From NCBI RefSeq assembly GCF_035942955.1, contig NZ_DASZCQ010000010.1, forward strand, positions 1 through 64,000: DNA of 64,000 nt, given 5' to 3'. The translations under genes and the position numbers were made by a program. The stretch comes from DASYTH01 sp035942955 (GTDB taxonomy: Bacteria > Actinomycetota > Actinomycetes > Mycobacteriales > Pseudonocardiaceae). The notes below the pieces were generated by a model. The model was given only the letters and a program-made list of their open reading frames with translations. It was not told the DNA's origin and searched no databases. Below are positions 1 through 8,450 of the stretch, piece after piece (positions within the stretch are counted from its first letter, which is position 1; each line of letters begins with the position of its first letter).

Positions 1-210
1 CGTGAACAGGTGCACCCACAACCACAGCAGCAGCAGCGCGCCGAGCGACGCCGCGATCCACCAGGTGGGGCGCATCGACCCAACCCCGACCAGGACCTGC
101 GTCCACTGGGTGAGGGTCTGCTTGCCCGTGGCCAGGGCGTACACCTCCAGGATCAAGAAGTCCAGGAAGGCACCGACGAGGTAGATCGGCCAGGCGATGC
201 GCATATCCAC
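1..210 (-). CDS. Small membrane protein of the integrated element (partial, C-terminus outside window)
   Basis: Reading leftward from a GTG at 210 (or ATG at 204), the frame stays open to the window edge. It begins MDMRIAWPIYLVGAFLDFLI and continues with a second hydrophobic stretch rich in Leu and Trp (IAASLGALLLLWLWVHLF). Two membrane helices are therefore likely. A strong GGGGAGG lies 6 nt before the GTG, which decides the start. It sits at the left of the element whose integrase is at 10557. I do not recognise the family, and the remaining C-terminus cannot be judged. Confidence 0.55.
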   Translation of the reverse strand, partial: MDMRIAWPIYLVGAFLDFLILEVYALATGKQTLTQWTQVLVGVGSMRPTWWIAASLGALLLLWLWVHLFT

Positions 211-640
211 CGTGCACCTCCCCGGGGAACGGATGCGTCAGTTTCTGCTCACTCGGGATCAGCGGCGGTGTCGGATCCGACGCCACGCCGAAGACCGGTA
301 CAGCTCCGAGAACGGGCCCTCCCGACCATCCCCACGAGCCACACGGCCGCCCTCTCACGTTTCCGCAGGTCAGAGCCGTAAGTAAAACTGGCGCGGGAGC
401 CTTCCTCCTGGCCTCCGCCAGCCCGTCTCGACGCTCCCTCCCCTACCCCCAGGCACTGTCAACGGCACGTGACACTGACCCCGATGCCATTCGCCGTTTA
501 CGCAGGTCAAAGGTGGTTGTCGCGCACTCGAACGGACGAAAACCACTCATTGGCACCGTGTTTGGCGTGGACCGGTTTTGTCAGTCCTCGACACTGAGGA
601 GCGCCGCAACCTTTGGCAACTCGGGCAGACAGGAGCGACG
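211..640. other. Intergenic stretch without a supported gene
   Basis: About 430 bases separate two divergently oriented small membrane-protein genes. Open frames here have no ribosome binding site and no protein-like composition. A weak dyad (cactgtca and tgacactg around 455-476) could be regulatory. The stretch probably holds the two divergent promoters, but I cannot point to a clear -10/-35 pair. Confidence 0.4.
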
Positions 641-823
641 ATGAGCGATTTGGATACACATGGAACACCGGAAGAAGATCCGGACCCGAAGCGTCAGCTT
701 GTGCGTGCCTTGGTCGCTACGGCACTCGTGGCTGAGTTCGTTGCACTAGTGAGCAACAGCCCGGCCGCTGCGATGTCGGCCGGGTTACTCGCTCTTACGC
801 TACGGGCGTTGCTCGAGTTGTAG
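641..823 (+). CDS. Small single-pass membrane protein, hypothetical
   Basis: This is a 60-residue protein. The ATG at 641 is preferred over the upstream in-frame start at 578 because AGGAG lies just before it. The N-terminal 20 residues are acidic (MSDLDTHGTPEEDPDPKRQL). The rest is one hydrophobic helix pair or a long helix (VRALVATALVAEFVALV, then AAAMSAGLLALTLRALLEL). The family is unknown. It is the only gene on this strand in the left part of the element and faces away from the partial membrane gene at 1-210. Confidence 0.5.
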   Translation: MSDLDTHGTPEEDPDPKRQLVRALVATALVAEFVALVSNSPAAAMSAGLLALTLRALLEL

Positions 824-983
824 CGGTTCCCGCACGGCGGCCGGGTGGTTCGTCGTCGTAGTCGAAGGTAGTGGGCAATACCTTGGACGACGGGTCGCTC
901 GGCTGTTTCGTGTCCGATCGGCAGGATGAGTGTACGACTACTACCTGCGTGGCACGGGTCTCCGCATGGCGGCCGGGTGATCG

Positions 984-1226
984 TCAGTCGTTGACGTCGA
1001 TGCCGTAGTCACGCAGTGCGATCATTCGCACCACGTTTCTCGCGGATTCGGCGTCGGCCAGTGCTCGAACGTATGCCTCCACGAGCTCCCGCTGTGCCTG
1101 GCACGCTCTCGCCACAGCGTCAGGCCCGGCGACCTGATCGACCGCGTTTTGCGGTTCCCGCGTGGCCCGCTCTCGCTTCTCGATTGCTGCGAGAACAGTC
1201 TCGATGAACTCCCTGTCCTTCATCAT
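984..1226 (-). CDS. Hypothetical protein of the integrated element
   Basis: The protein has 80 residues and starts at the double Met (MMKDREFIETVLAAIEKRE). Further upstream in-frame codons are less likely. It is charged, probably all helical, and ends ALRDYGIDVND. It loosely resembles the small DUF6221-type proteins common in actinobacterial phages, but the match is too weak to assign. The Shine-Dalgarno sequence is weak. It lies downstream of a hairpin at 1302-1335 that probably ends the preceding leftward transcript, so it may have its own promoter. Confidence 0.45.
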   Translation of the reverse strand: MMKDREFIETVLAAIEKRERATREPQNAVDQVAGPDAVARACQAQRELVEAYVRALADAESARNVVRMIALRDYGIDVND

Positions 1227-1301
1227 GCAGCGATCGTGCCTGCCCTGCTCAACTGTAGCGACCGGAAGGCAGCCCCAGCGCTGGCCAGGAGTTGCATGCC
1301 G

Positions 1302-1335
1302 AACCCCCAAGGCCGGGGAGGTGGCATTGGGGGTT
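1302..1335 (-). terminator. Hairpin downstream of the zinc-ribbon gene
   Basis: Perfect 9-bp arms AACCCCCAA and TTGGGGGTT are separated by 16 nt. The hairpin lies 82 nt past the stop of the leftward gene at 1417-2265. There is no strong U-tract, so it could also be a processing or attenuation element. Confidence 0.4.
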
Positions 1336-1416
1336 TCAAGCTATTGACACTGGTGACCCGATCTCACAGATCACCGATGGTGACTAAGCACATGTTCGCT
1401 GCAGGTCAGCCCATTG

Positions 1417-2265
1417 TCAACTTGCGACACGCTGCTGCTTGTGTTGCGCCCACCGAGTGGCACGGTCCTGCACGTCGCCGAACCTGTAGATGGGTCGGCC
1501 GACATGGTCACGATCTTGCGCGACGATCTCGCCATTGGACAGCCAGCGCCGCCACGTGCCGGGCGGAATTGTCCACCCGGCGATCAGCTTGACCCACAAC
1601 AGGGCAGCAGTGGCCGTCAGGAGTTGCTCGGCGGCCGACTCGTCCATCCACGCTCGACGCTCCGCAGCGTCGTGGTCCGAACCGCACACGCGGCAAGTGA
1701 TCGTGCGTGCATCCGGCTCGGCGTACAGGATCGCCGTGCAGCCGAGGTAGCCGCACTGGCCGGCGGGTAACAGATCCGGCGGCCGGTCGATCACCGAATA
1801 GGCCAGCTCCACCGCCGAGCCGATCTCGTCGACCGCCTCGCCCGCAGCGGGATGCATGGCCACCGAGCGTACGCGACGTAACAGCCACTTCGCGGCCGCC
1901 GAGGTGATAGCGGCCGAAGCGGTCACGCCTTCCGCTGCCCGAGCGAACTCCTCCGTGGTGCGCACGCCATAGTGCTCGCAGAACAGCCTCGTCCATGTGG
2001 TGATGGCGTTGGTCAACACCCATAGCGCCTCCCCGGCCCGCGGCTTGTGCAGCAGCGCGCCGGCGTCGCTGAATTGACCGCTCGGGGCGAAGGAGTCCAG
2101 TCGGGCCAGCGTGATGTGCAACTCCTCAATGAGCGCGGGCACCGTGGCCAGGTCGCGCTCCAGCACCTCGCGGCACGTCGTGCAAAGGAACGCCTCTCGC
2201 GGGGTCGGGTTGCCGCACACCGGCGTCGAGCAAAGCGCCCGCCCGCGCTTGTAGCTCTTGCTCAC
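1417..2265 (-). CDS. Double zinc-ribbon phage-type hypothetical protein
   Basis: The protein has 282 residues from the GTG at 2265, which has GGAG 6 nt upstream; the frame itself is open to 2358. Two zinc-ribbon-like Cys sets are visible: CSTPVCGNP with FLCTTCREV near the N-terminus, and CGYLGC with CRVCGSDH around residue 175-205. The C-terminal part (IPPGTWRRWLSNG, then GRPIYRFGDVQD) looks like a small winged/HTH DNA-binding module. Such proteins are common in actinophage early regions with no proven role. It is divergent from the HTH gene at 2349 with only 83 bp between starts, so they may share an operator. Confidence 0.55.
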   Translation of the reverse strand: MSKSYKRGRALCSTPVCGNPTPREAFLCTTCREVLERDLATVPALIEELHITLARLDSFAPSGQFSDAGALLHKPRAGEALWVLTNAITTWTRLFCEHYGVRTTEEFARAAEGVTASAAITSAAAKWLLRRVRSVAMHPAAGEAVDEIGSAVELAYSVIDRPPDLLPAGQCGYLGCTAILYAEPDARTITCRVCGSDHDAAERRAWMDESAAEQLLTATAALLWVKLIAGWTIPPGTWRRWLSNGEIVAQDRDHVGRPIYRFGDVQDRATRWAQHKQQRVAS

Positions 2266-2348
2266 ACCGTTCTCCACTGCTCGACCAGCCGGTGGACGGT
2301 TCCGCACCTCTTCGACGTACAAGATCGACTCGCCGATAGGCTCCGGCT

Positions 2349-2768
2349 GTGGACGCACCTGGTCGCTCGAAGCTGTTCACCGACAGCGAAGTCGCCGAAC
2401 TCGCACGCGGCATTGCCCTGGCGCTGAACCTCGTCGTTGAGCAAGTTGTAGCTCGGGTCACCGAGCGGATTGAGGAGGCACGGCTCGTTCCAGCCGAGGA
2501 TGTCGCGACGCCGAGTGCGGCTGCTCCCAAGGCCCCTCCCACAGCTGTATCGCCCTGGATGACGATCAAGGAGGCTGCGGCCTACACGCGGCGCGGCGAG
2601 GAGACCTTGTATCGAGCGCTGCGCACCGGCTTCAGCACTCGCTGGAAATCCGGACTGAAGGGCTACCAGACTGCCGCCAACAGCCCATGGCGTATCCACC
2701 GCGACGATCTTGAACTGTGGATCCGAGGCGAACCACCCAGCCGCGGAACCCGTCGGCCCCACCGATGA
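2349..2768 (+). CDS. HTH (excisionase/MerR-type) DNA-binding protein
   Basis: The protein has 139 residues from a GTG. Residues 1-65 are charged and helical. Residues 70-130 form an excisionase-like helix-turn-helix of the helix_turn_helix_17 type (MTIKEAAAYTRRGEETLYRA, then WRIHRDDLELWIRG), the form seen in phage and AICE Xis or regulatory proteins. It is convergent with the leftward operon that ends at 2828. The upstream ribosome binding site is poor, so the true start could be internal. Its role may be control of the divergent zinc-ribbon gene; this is inference. Confidence 0.6.
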   Translation: MDAPGRSKLFTDSEVAELARGIALALNLVVEQVVARVTERIEEARLVPAEDVATPSAAAPKAPPTAVSPWMTIKEAAAYTRRGEETLYRALRTGFSTRWKSGLKGYQTAANSPWRIHRDDLELWIRGEPPSRGTRRPHR

Positions 2769-2827
2769 TCCGGCCGTTCCGGGTTTCCCCGGACGAGACG
2801 CGCTACGCAAGACGGCCCCCAGGTCGC

Positions 2828-3109
2828 TCACGCTGACCTCCGGGTGGTGAGCCAGGTGTCCACGGCCATCGCGACGCGCACGAGGCCGTAGCCGAACACG
2901 GCACCGGCGGGGACGGCGGCCAGGTGTGCTGTCCAGTGCAGACCGGGCGCGATGTGGGACCACAGCGCCGCCGTCAAGCCGATGGTGCTCAGGACGATGC
3001 CGACGATCGCTGGTCTGGCGGCGCGGCGGACGATCTGATCGAGCCGCTGCTTGACCCGCTGTGCGGCCTCGAGCTGCTGGCGCATGTGGTCCCAGTCGAT
3101 GTCCTTCAT
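2828..3109 (-). CDS. Two-helix membrane protein, last gene of the element operon
   Basis: The protein has 93 residues and starts at MKDIDWDHMRQQLEAAQRVK. The ATG lies 2 nt after the stop of the preceding gene, which argues for translational coupling and against the longer frame. A short amphipathic or coiled N-terminus is followed by two membrane segments (PAIVGIVLSTIGLTAALW and LAAVPAGAVFGYGLVRVAMA). The family is unknown. It sits at the 3' end of the leftward operon that begins near 9233. Confidence 0.55.
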   Translation of the reverse strand: MKDIDWDHMRQQLEAAQRVKQRLDQIVRRAARPAIVGIVLSTIGLTAALWSHIAPGLHWTAHLAAVPAGAVFGYGLVRVAMAVDTWLTTRRSA

Positions 3110-3111
3110 GA

Positions 3112-4188
3112 TCAGTTGTCCCACCAGGCGGCGTTGGTCGAATCGAGCGGCGACTCCAGGGCACGGCGACGATGCGGGTGCGCGGCGTACCAAGCCCGGA
3201 CGTGGACCAACCGCTCACGTTCCCAGCGCTGCTGGTCCTGGCGGAGCCAATCGATGACGCTGTTCTTGGCCGTCCTGTACTGCTCGGCTTCGGCCTCCAG
3301 CCCCTCCTGCGTCAGGCCGTAGTCGCCGTGTAGCTGGTTGTCTCTCCAGGACCGGTGCCGCGTGTCGGCGAAGTGCTCGACCACCCACTCCGGAAGGTCG
3401 CGGGGTGTCGGGGCGTGGTCGGGGACCTTGTCCACGGCGCGGTAGTGGCGCCAGGCCGGCAGGTAGTCCTCGAACTGTCGCTCCGGAACGCCGAGCACGG
3501 TCAGCGGGTCGTACACCCGCCAGGCGGCCGGGAAGTCAGCGTGCCTCACCGCGAACTCGACGTCGAGCTGGTTGTCCCGGATGAACTCGACCGGACAGAT
3601 CGGCATGCGGTCGACGAACGTTGCATGCTCCTTGCCGTTCGCGATCTTCTCGAGTACCCAGTCGATTCGCGGGGACACCCGCCGGCCGGCGAGCGTCGCG
3701 GCGGTAAGCACGACGAGTGGATCCCCGGCGCCGTCGAGCATCTGCTCCAGCAGCTCCGCAGCTTTCGCTTCCTGCTCGGCGGAGGGATGCGGCCCGACCG
3801 AGCGGAAGGCGTCCCGCCACACCTGCAGGGCGGCGGCGAAACTGACCCGGCGGGTGCCGTCCTCGTTGCAGCCGTCGTCGGCCAGCCGGGCGCGGTGCCG
3901 CTGCGACTCGATCCGGGCAGTGACCATGGCCGGCGTGAGGTACTCCCGCACATGGGTTGCCAGGTAGGCGATCGCCTCCTTTGCCTCGCCTTCGGTCCAG
4001 CCGGCCAGCTGTGCCGAGGTGGCCCATGCCTCGGCCATGGCCCGGCTCGGCTTGCGGTTGTCCCAACGTGCCACGAACTGCAACAGGTCGAGTGCGCCGT
4101 CGGTGTCCACATCGCACCGGACGGCGAGCGAGGTTCCATCGGTCGCGGCTGGTCTGTGGTGGTTGGTGTATCTGGTGATCTCGTTCAC
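3112..4188 (-). CDS. Hypothetical element protein downstream of the replication-like gene
   Basis: The protein has 358 residues and starts at a GTG with GGAG 6 nt upstream, 9 bp after the stop of the preceding gene. The first 100 residues (ALDLLQFVARWDNRKPSRAM, then AEAWATSAQLAGWTEGEAKE) are helical. The rest is acidic and Trp-rich with no signal peptide or membrane span. I do not recognise the family. Its place directly after an HTH replication-like protein suggests a helper in replication or transfer, but this is inference only. Confidence 0.5.
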   Translation of the reverse strand: MNEITRYTNHHRPAATDGTSLAVRCDVDTDGALDLLQFVARWDNRKPSRAMAEAWATSAQLAGWTEGEAKEAIAYLATHVREYLTPAMVTARIESQRHRARLADDGCNEDGTRRVSFAAALQVWRDAFRSVGPHPSAEQEAKAAELLEQMLDGAGDPLVVLTAATLAGRRVSPRIDWVLEKIANGKEHATFVDRMPICPVEFIRDNQLDVEFAVRHADFPAAWRVYDPLTVLGVPERQFEDYLPAWRHYRAVDKVPDHAPTPRDLPEWVVEHFADTRHRSWRDNQLHGDYGLTQEGLEAEAEQYRTAKNSVIDWLRQDQQRWERERLVHVRAWYAAHPHRRRALESPLDSTNAAWWDN

Positions 4189-4197
4189 GGAGAACTC

Positions 4198-5331
4198 CTA
4201 CGACGCTTGGTGGGTGTAGCCGAGCAGGTGGGCGTTGGCGGGTGTGATGCCGTAGGTGGACAGCCGTTCCCAGTTCGGTCGGGTCTTCAGGAACTCGGTG
4301 CGGATCTGGATCTGGTCGCCGGGCGCGAACTGCGCCAGCGGGTCATTGCCTCGCCCGGTGGCCGGGAGGACGCCGCAGTTGCGCTCGATCGCCTCGCGCA
4401 AGGTGTCGAGGGTGAACGGGCGGTTGCGGTCCTGTGTGGCCATCCGCTTCACGCCCTCGAACACCACCTCGTAGGGGTAGTTCTCCAGCGCCTTGACCAC
4501 GACACCGCGGACGGCCATGAACTTGACCATCCGGTTCTTGGACCGGTAGTAGCGGTCGGCGAGGTCGTGTGCCTGCTGTTGCCGCCGATCCTTCTCCAGG
4601 TCCACCTTCCGGGCGCGCCGCTTCGTCTTCGGCTTGGCCGCTATGGATGATGCCGAGGAGTCGAACAATCCCTCGTCGTCCTCGACGATCTCAGCCTCGA
4701 TGACGTCGGGCTCGTCCCCGCCGCGCGGCGCGTCAGCGTCCGCCGCTTCTGGCGGAACTGGTTCACTCACTACCGGTTCATTCACCGGTTCCTCATCGGT
4801 TCTGGGCGGCGTTGCGTCCCGGAGTCCGGTACTTAAAGTCCCGGAGTGCGGGTTCTGCGTCCCGGAGTCGGGGTGCAAAGTCCCGGAGTCGCCCTCCTCT
4901 CCGGGATTCTCCGTCCCGGAGACGGACGTGGACTCCGGACTTTCCGTCCCGGAGCGGCTTGCGCTGCGCCGCTTCCATCGCTTCTGCTCGTCCAGCCGGG
5001 CGGTCTCCACTTCGGCCTCAAGGTCCGCGAGGTCGCTGTCTGGTCGCTTCAGCGACAGGTCCAGTTGCCACACGGTGACGTCCTGCCGTTTGCCGACCGC
5101 CTTGATCAGGCCAGCGGTCGAAAGCCGGCCGAGCGCACGCTGAATGGACCGCCGGTCAAGCCCGGTGTACAGCCGCAGCGTGGCCAGAGCCGGGAACGAC
5201 CGGCACGGCTTCCCGCGCCCAACCTCGGCCAGAGCAACGAGCACGAGCCGGGCGGTGGTGTCGAACTTGTTGGCCTCAGTCCTCAACATCGGCGCGTCCC
5301 TCAGCGCCCATTGCACGGCCTCCCAGCTCAC
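4198..5331 (-). CDS. HTH-domain replication initiator-like protein
   Basis: The protein has 377 residues. The start is the GTG at 5331 (MSWEAVQWALRDAPMLRTEA), preceded by GAGGGG, and overlaps the upstream gene by 56 nt. Homologues in actinophages and AICEs typically begin with the same W-x-A-x-x-W-A-L pattern. Residues 20-95 form a winged HTH (DTTARLVLVALAEVG, SFPALATLRLYTGLDRRSI). A low-complexity linker of repeated SGTE/SGTL-type units follows (residues about 125-180), then a basic C-terminal domain. This layout is typical of phage or plasmid initiator and helicase-loader proteins. The exact function is inferred. Confidence 0.6.
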   Translation of the reverse strand: MSWEAVQWALRDAPMLRTEANKFDTTARLVLVALAEVGRGKPCRSFPALATLRLYTGLDRRSIQRALGRLSTAGLIKAVGKRQDVTVWQLDLSLKRPDSDLADLEAEVETARLDEQKRWKRRSASRSGTESPESTSVSGTENPGEEGDSGTLHPDSGTQNPHSGTLSTGLRDATPPRTDEEPVNEPVVSEPVPPEAADADAPRGGDEPDVIEAEIVEDDEGLFDSSASSIAAKPKTKRRARKVDLEKDRRQQQAHDLADRYYRSKNRMVKFMAVRGVVVKALENYPYEVVFEGVKRMATQDRNRPFTLDTLREAIERNCGVLPATGRGNDPLAQFAPGDQIQIRTEFLKTRPNWERLSTYGITPANAHLLGYTHQAS

Positions 5332-6211
5332 CGTCACCCCTCTCGTCCACGGGCAGGCCCAGGAAGGCACCGCGAGGGAAGGCACTCTTGTCGAACTCGC
5401 CGCGGGCGTGCAGCATCCGCTCACGGTCCAGCTCCGCGTCGTGTCGCCGGGTGGCTCGCAACCGGGCGTCCTCCTCGATCACCTCGACCAGCAGCGCGGG
5501 CAGAGCGTCCTTGACGACGCGTCCGATCAGGCCGGCCGAAGCCAGCCGTTCGGCGATCTGGTCGGCGGTGTCGTTCTGCTCCACCTCGGGCTCGGCCAGC
5601 CACTCCTTCAGAGTGGGGATCCGGCCCCACGATGGCAGGAAATGGTCCAGCAGCACCGATGTGATCGTCGGCGTGGCGGGATCGGCCATGGCGGCTACCT
5701 CGTCGCCGAGTTGCCGGACGTAGGCGTACGCCCAGTGGGCATCGTCCGCATCCCGGGCGGGCTTGCCGATGCGCTCCAGCGCGATCCGGGCCGCGTCGAC
5801 CGTGGAGATCCCGCCGCGGTCCACGGTGATCGGCGCGTCCTGGTCGCTGTGCTCCTCGACGACCGCCCAGTACTCGCGGTAGAGCGGGAAATTGTCGCAG
5901 TAGTGCTTGTGGACGGCGGCGTAGGAGCGATCCTCTGGGGGCTCAACACCACGGACCTTGTCCTGCAAGGCAAGGCACTCGAGCGCGCAGTCCGGGACGC
6001 AAGCCCAGATGTGCCCTTCGCCGTTCGGGCCAGGCTTACTGCCCCACAGCCCGACGACCGTCGCGTTGTCGGCGGTCACCTCACCTCGGCAGATCAGGCA
6101 CGCATCGCCGGTGATGTGCTCGGTTTCGATCTTGGTGGGATCCGGTAGGAACTCCTCCGGGTCCATGTCGACGTCGAGCCGCGCCAACTCGCGCGCCAGT
6201 TCCTCGATCAT
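5276..6211 (-). CDS. Cys-containing hypothetical element protein
   Basis: The protein has 311 residues and starts at MIEELARELARLDVDMDPEE, 2 nt after the stop of the antirepressor gene, so translation is probably coupled. A zinc-site candidate, CLICRGEV, is followed about 35 residues later by WACVPDCALEC. The central region is helical and acidic, and the C-terminus is basic (ARLRATRRHDAELDRERM). Its 3' end overlaps the start of the replication-like gene. There is no recognised family. Confidence 0.5.
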   Translation of the reverse strand: MIEELARELARLDVDMDPEEFLPDPTKIETEHITGDACLICRGEVTADNATVVGLWGSKPGPNGEGHIWACVPDCALECLALQDKVRGVEPPEDRSYAAVHKHYCDNFPLYREYWAVVEEHSDQDAPITVDRGGISTVDAARIALERIGKPARDADDAHWAYAYVRQLGDEVAAMADPATPTITSVLLDHFLPSWGRIPTLKEWLAEPEVEQNDTADQIAERLASAGLIGRVVKDALPALLVEVIEEDARLRATRRHDAELDRERMLHARGEFDKSAFPRGAFLGLPVDERGDGELGGRAMGAEGRADVED

Positions 6212-6213
6212 GG

Positions 6214-7215
6214 TCAGGCTCCAATCTGACGCTGCGGAGGTTCGGGTCGCCATGCGGCGTACACCGTGGGCTTGTTGCGGTGGACCGAGGCGCACAGAGA
6301 GCACCGTCCGCACTCGACGACGTGTCGCTTGAGGACCCGCAGCAGACCGTCCATGCCGGCCGAGGTCACCCGGCGGTCGTACCGCCGGTGGACTGGGACA
6401 TGGTCAAGTCGTTCGGACTCGCCGTAGGCCGGGAACGCGAACCAGTGCTTGAAGTCCGCATACGGCCGGTTGTGCCGCTCGCCCTGGCGCTTCTCCTCCA
6501 CCCCGTCGCGGTCCACGGTGAACTCGTCGGTAATCAGGATCTTCCGTTCCCGCAGGTACGCACCGAAGAGGTTCGGGGCCACCCCGAGGTGATCGCAGGC
6601 GTTGGCCCACTTCACCGTGCCGTCCGACTCCAGGAAATGCCTGTAGCCCTCGGCCAGCGGCTCAAGCTCGGCCGCGCGGGCCTCGGCCACCTGCGCGCGC
6701 TGCCGCTCGGCGAGCGCCAGCTTGATCGCCGTCGACAACTGGACGCTCACCTGCTGGAGCGCGAGCAGCGGGTCGGACAGATCCGGCAGGCCGGCAGCGT
6801 CGTACCCATCTTGTACGGCGTCACGAACCCGACGAGCGATGGGCGAGTCGCGCAGCAACAGTCCCACCCGGACGACCGCCCGCCGGTCGAACACCCCCAG
6901 GTGAGGGGTCCGAGCATCCATCCGACTCAGGGACAACATGTCCCTGAGTTCCGCCCCGACGAGGAGCCGGTAGCCGTTGGCCTCCATCTCCTCGCGGTTG
7001 CGCTGCACCAACTTCTTGACCGTGTCGGTGGGGACCTCGTAGTAGTCGGCCACCAGCTCGGCCGTGAGGTGCACGCCGTTCGGTAGGAGCCGGAGCGCTT
7101 TCACCTTGTCCAGCACGTCCGTGCGATCCCCGTACCGGTCTCGCTCGGCGCGTGCCTCGGGCGCGGTGAGGTCCGTCCCCTGGCCGACGGCAAACAGCTC
7201 CAGCTCGTCGGTCAC
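6214..7215 (-). CDS. Phage antirepressor-type protein with KilAC domain
   Basis: The protein has 333 residues and starts at a GTG that overlaps the previous stop by 4 bp. Residues 30-105 look like a DNA-binding domain (LTAELVADYYEVPTDTVKKL, HTH-like), including LLVGAELRDMLSLSRMD. The C-terminal third has the KilAC/ANT pattern (LESDGTVKWANACDHLGVAP followed by NLFGAYLRERKIL). KilAC proteins are phage antirepressors that relieve repression of lytic or replication genes. A final Cys cluster (VECGRCSLCASV) is unusual for the family and may bind zinc. Context: middle of the leftward early operon. Confidence 0.65.
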   Translation of the reverse strand: MTDELELFAVGQGTDLTAPEARAERDRYGDRTDVLDKVKALRLLPNGVHLTAELVADYYEVPTDTVKKLVQRNREEMEANGYRLLVGAELRDMLSLSRMDARTPHLGVFDRRAVVRVGLLLRDSPIARRVRDAVQDGYDAAGLPDLSDPLLALQQVSVQLSTAIKLALAERQRAQVAEARAAELEPLAEGYRHFLESDGTVKWANACDHLGVAPNLFGAYLRERKILITDEFTVDRDGVEEKRQGERHNRPYADFKHWFAFPAYGESERLDHVPVHRRYDRRVTSAGMDGLLRVLKRHVVECGRCSLCASVHRNKPTVYAAWRPEPPQRQIGA

Positions 7216-7649
7216 CGCGCCACCCCCGGGGAAGGTGTGGAATCAGCGCCACACCTTTCGCGCTCCGCGGAGTCAGCCGCCTCCAAGGCGACGAGCGCAG
7301 TTATGAGCTGCTCCTCGTATGCGCTGCGATGCAGAGCCGCCACGACGATCGCGAAGGCAGCCATCCGGCGCAGTTTCTCGGCGGCCGCCCCTTCCCACTG
7401 GCTCCATACTTCGTCGCCGTCCTCGTCGAGGTAGGACGGGACGGCCGGCACCCAGTAGGCATCGGTGTCAGCGTCCGACTCCCGATGCACCTCGCGGAGC
7501 TGGGTGAGGTTGGACACCACGTGATCAACCAGGCGCGAGGAGACCGGCGGATCGTCGTCCTTGTTCTCCTCGATGGCGCACGGATGCAACGCCAGCCGCT
7601 GTCGGGCCTGCTCCAGCAGCTCGGCAAGTCCCGTGATCGGGTCGCTCAC
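7212..7649 (-). CDS. Hypothetical element protein
   Basis: The protein has 145 residues from a GTG. Both ends overlap neighbours by 4 bp (GTGA). It is helical and acidic (ITGLAELLEQARQRLALHPC). Residues 90-130 (LRRMAAFAIVVAALHRSAYE) could be an amphipathic or membrane-associated helix. The family is not recognised. The tight coupling shows that it is a real member of the operon. Confidence 0.5.
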   Translation of the reverse strand: MSDPITGLAELLEQARQRLALHPCAIEENKDDDPPVSSRLVDHVVSNLTQLREVHRESDADTDAYWVPAVPSYLDEDGDEVWSQWEGAAAEKLRRMAAFAIVVAALHRSAYEEQLITALVALEAADSAERERCGADSTPSPGVAR

Positions 7650-7834
7650 CGCTCCACCCCCCGTGACTCAGGCAGCGGCTCGCCAGGGCCGGAGTACTTC
7701 GCGCGTTCGAGCGTCACGAGTTCAGACTCGGTGATCAGCGGCCGAGCGCGCATCCGGCGGTACACGAGCGCCGCCTGGTTGTCACACGCCGCCGCCGTGC
7801 AGGGAGCGGTGACCCTGGCAGACAGCGGTGTCAC
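7646..7834 (-). CDS. Small hypothetical element protein
   Basis: The protein has 62 residues, with a GTG start and stop that each overlap the adjacent gene by 4 bp. It is basic in the middle (VYRRMRARPLITESELVTLE) and has two Cys near the N-terminus (PCTAAACDN). No family is recognised. Support comes from the unbroken chain of stop/start overlaps. Confidence 0.45.
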   Translation of the reverse strand: MTPLSARVTAPCTAAACDNQAALVYRRMRARPLITESELVTLERAKYSGPGEPLPESRGVER

Positions 7835-8298
7835 TGGACACCTCCGTCCGGCGAGGGCCGGCGGCTACCGAGTCGTTCCTCGATCGCGCTGCCGACCTTC
7901 TCCAAGCTGCCGCTGATTGCGTGCAGGCGCTCGAACACCGCGTCCATGTCCGCCAGCAGGTTCTCCCGCTCCGCCTCGGTCAACCGCCCGGTGCCGGCGA
8001 TGAAGTTGCGGACGTCTGCCAGGTTCATGCCCCGGTTCCGGCCCGGCTCAAGGTCGTGGTCGATGGCGATCCGGGCGTGCAGCGCAACGCGGTACTCGGC
8101 ACCGAGCGCCCTCTCGGCCGACGTCAACTCTCGAACACCCTGATCCTGAACCTGATCGACCAGGTTCTTGGCTTCCTTCAAGCCAAGGTTCCCCGGCCCG
8201 GCCGCCGCCTGCAGGTCTTTGATCTGCTGGATCTTGCGGTCGGGTGGGGTGGCCGTCTGGACCAGCACCTGCTTGGCCCACTCGCGGTCGTAGATCAC
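7831..8298 (-). CDS. Hypothetical helical element protein
   Basis: The protein has 155 residues from a GTG that overlaps the stop of the 51-codon gene upstream by 4 bp. It is strongly helical, without Cys or membrane spans (LKEAKNLVDQVQDQGVREL, LTEAERENLLADMDAVFERL). A coiled-coil or adaptor role is possible. No family is recognised. Confidence 0.5.
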   Translation of the reverse strand: MIYDREWAKQVLVQTATPPDRKIQQIKDLQAAAGPGNLGLKEAKNLVDQVQDQGVRELTSAERALGAEYRVALHARIAIDHDLEPGRNRGMNLADVRNFIAGTGRLTEAERENLLADMDAVFERLHAISGSLEKVGSAIEERLGSRRPSPDGGVQ

Positions 8299-8450
8299 GG
8301 CTCACCGCCATGGGTGCGGCGGACGCGGTCGAAGGCCTCCCGCAGCGCGAGGTCGGCGAGCACGCCCTCAAGATCGCGGCGCAGGACGGCGACCTCGGCC
8401 CGCAACTCGTCGAGCTCCTCCCGGCGCCGCGTGAATATGTGGATCTTCAT
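8295..8450 (-). CDS. 51-residue coiled-coil protein, previously easy to miss
   Basis: The ATG at 8450 opens a 51-residue frame beginning MKIHIFTRRREELDELRAEV and ending RRTHGGEP. Its ATG overlaps the upstream stop by 4 bp (ATGA) and its stop overlaps the next GTG by 4 bp (GTGA). This fills the only gap in an otherwise gap-free operon and is strong evidence that it is translated. The heptad-like pattern (LDELRAEVAVLRRDLEGVLA) predicts a short coiled coil. Function unknown; probably an oligomeric partner of a neighbouring protein. Confidence 0.6.
   Translation of the reverse strand: MKIHIFTRRREELDELRAEVAVLRRDLEGVLADLALREAFDRVRRTHGGEP

Noticed and set aside
3355..4650. Long rightward open frame (431 codons) opposite the element operon
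   Set aside because: It lies antisense to two genes with coherent starts and overlaps. Its product is Gly/Val/Arg/His-rich without domains, the typical third-position shadow in GC-rich DNA.
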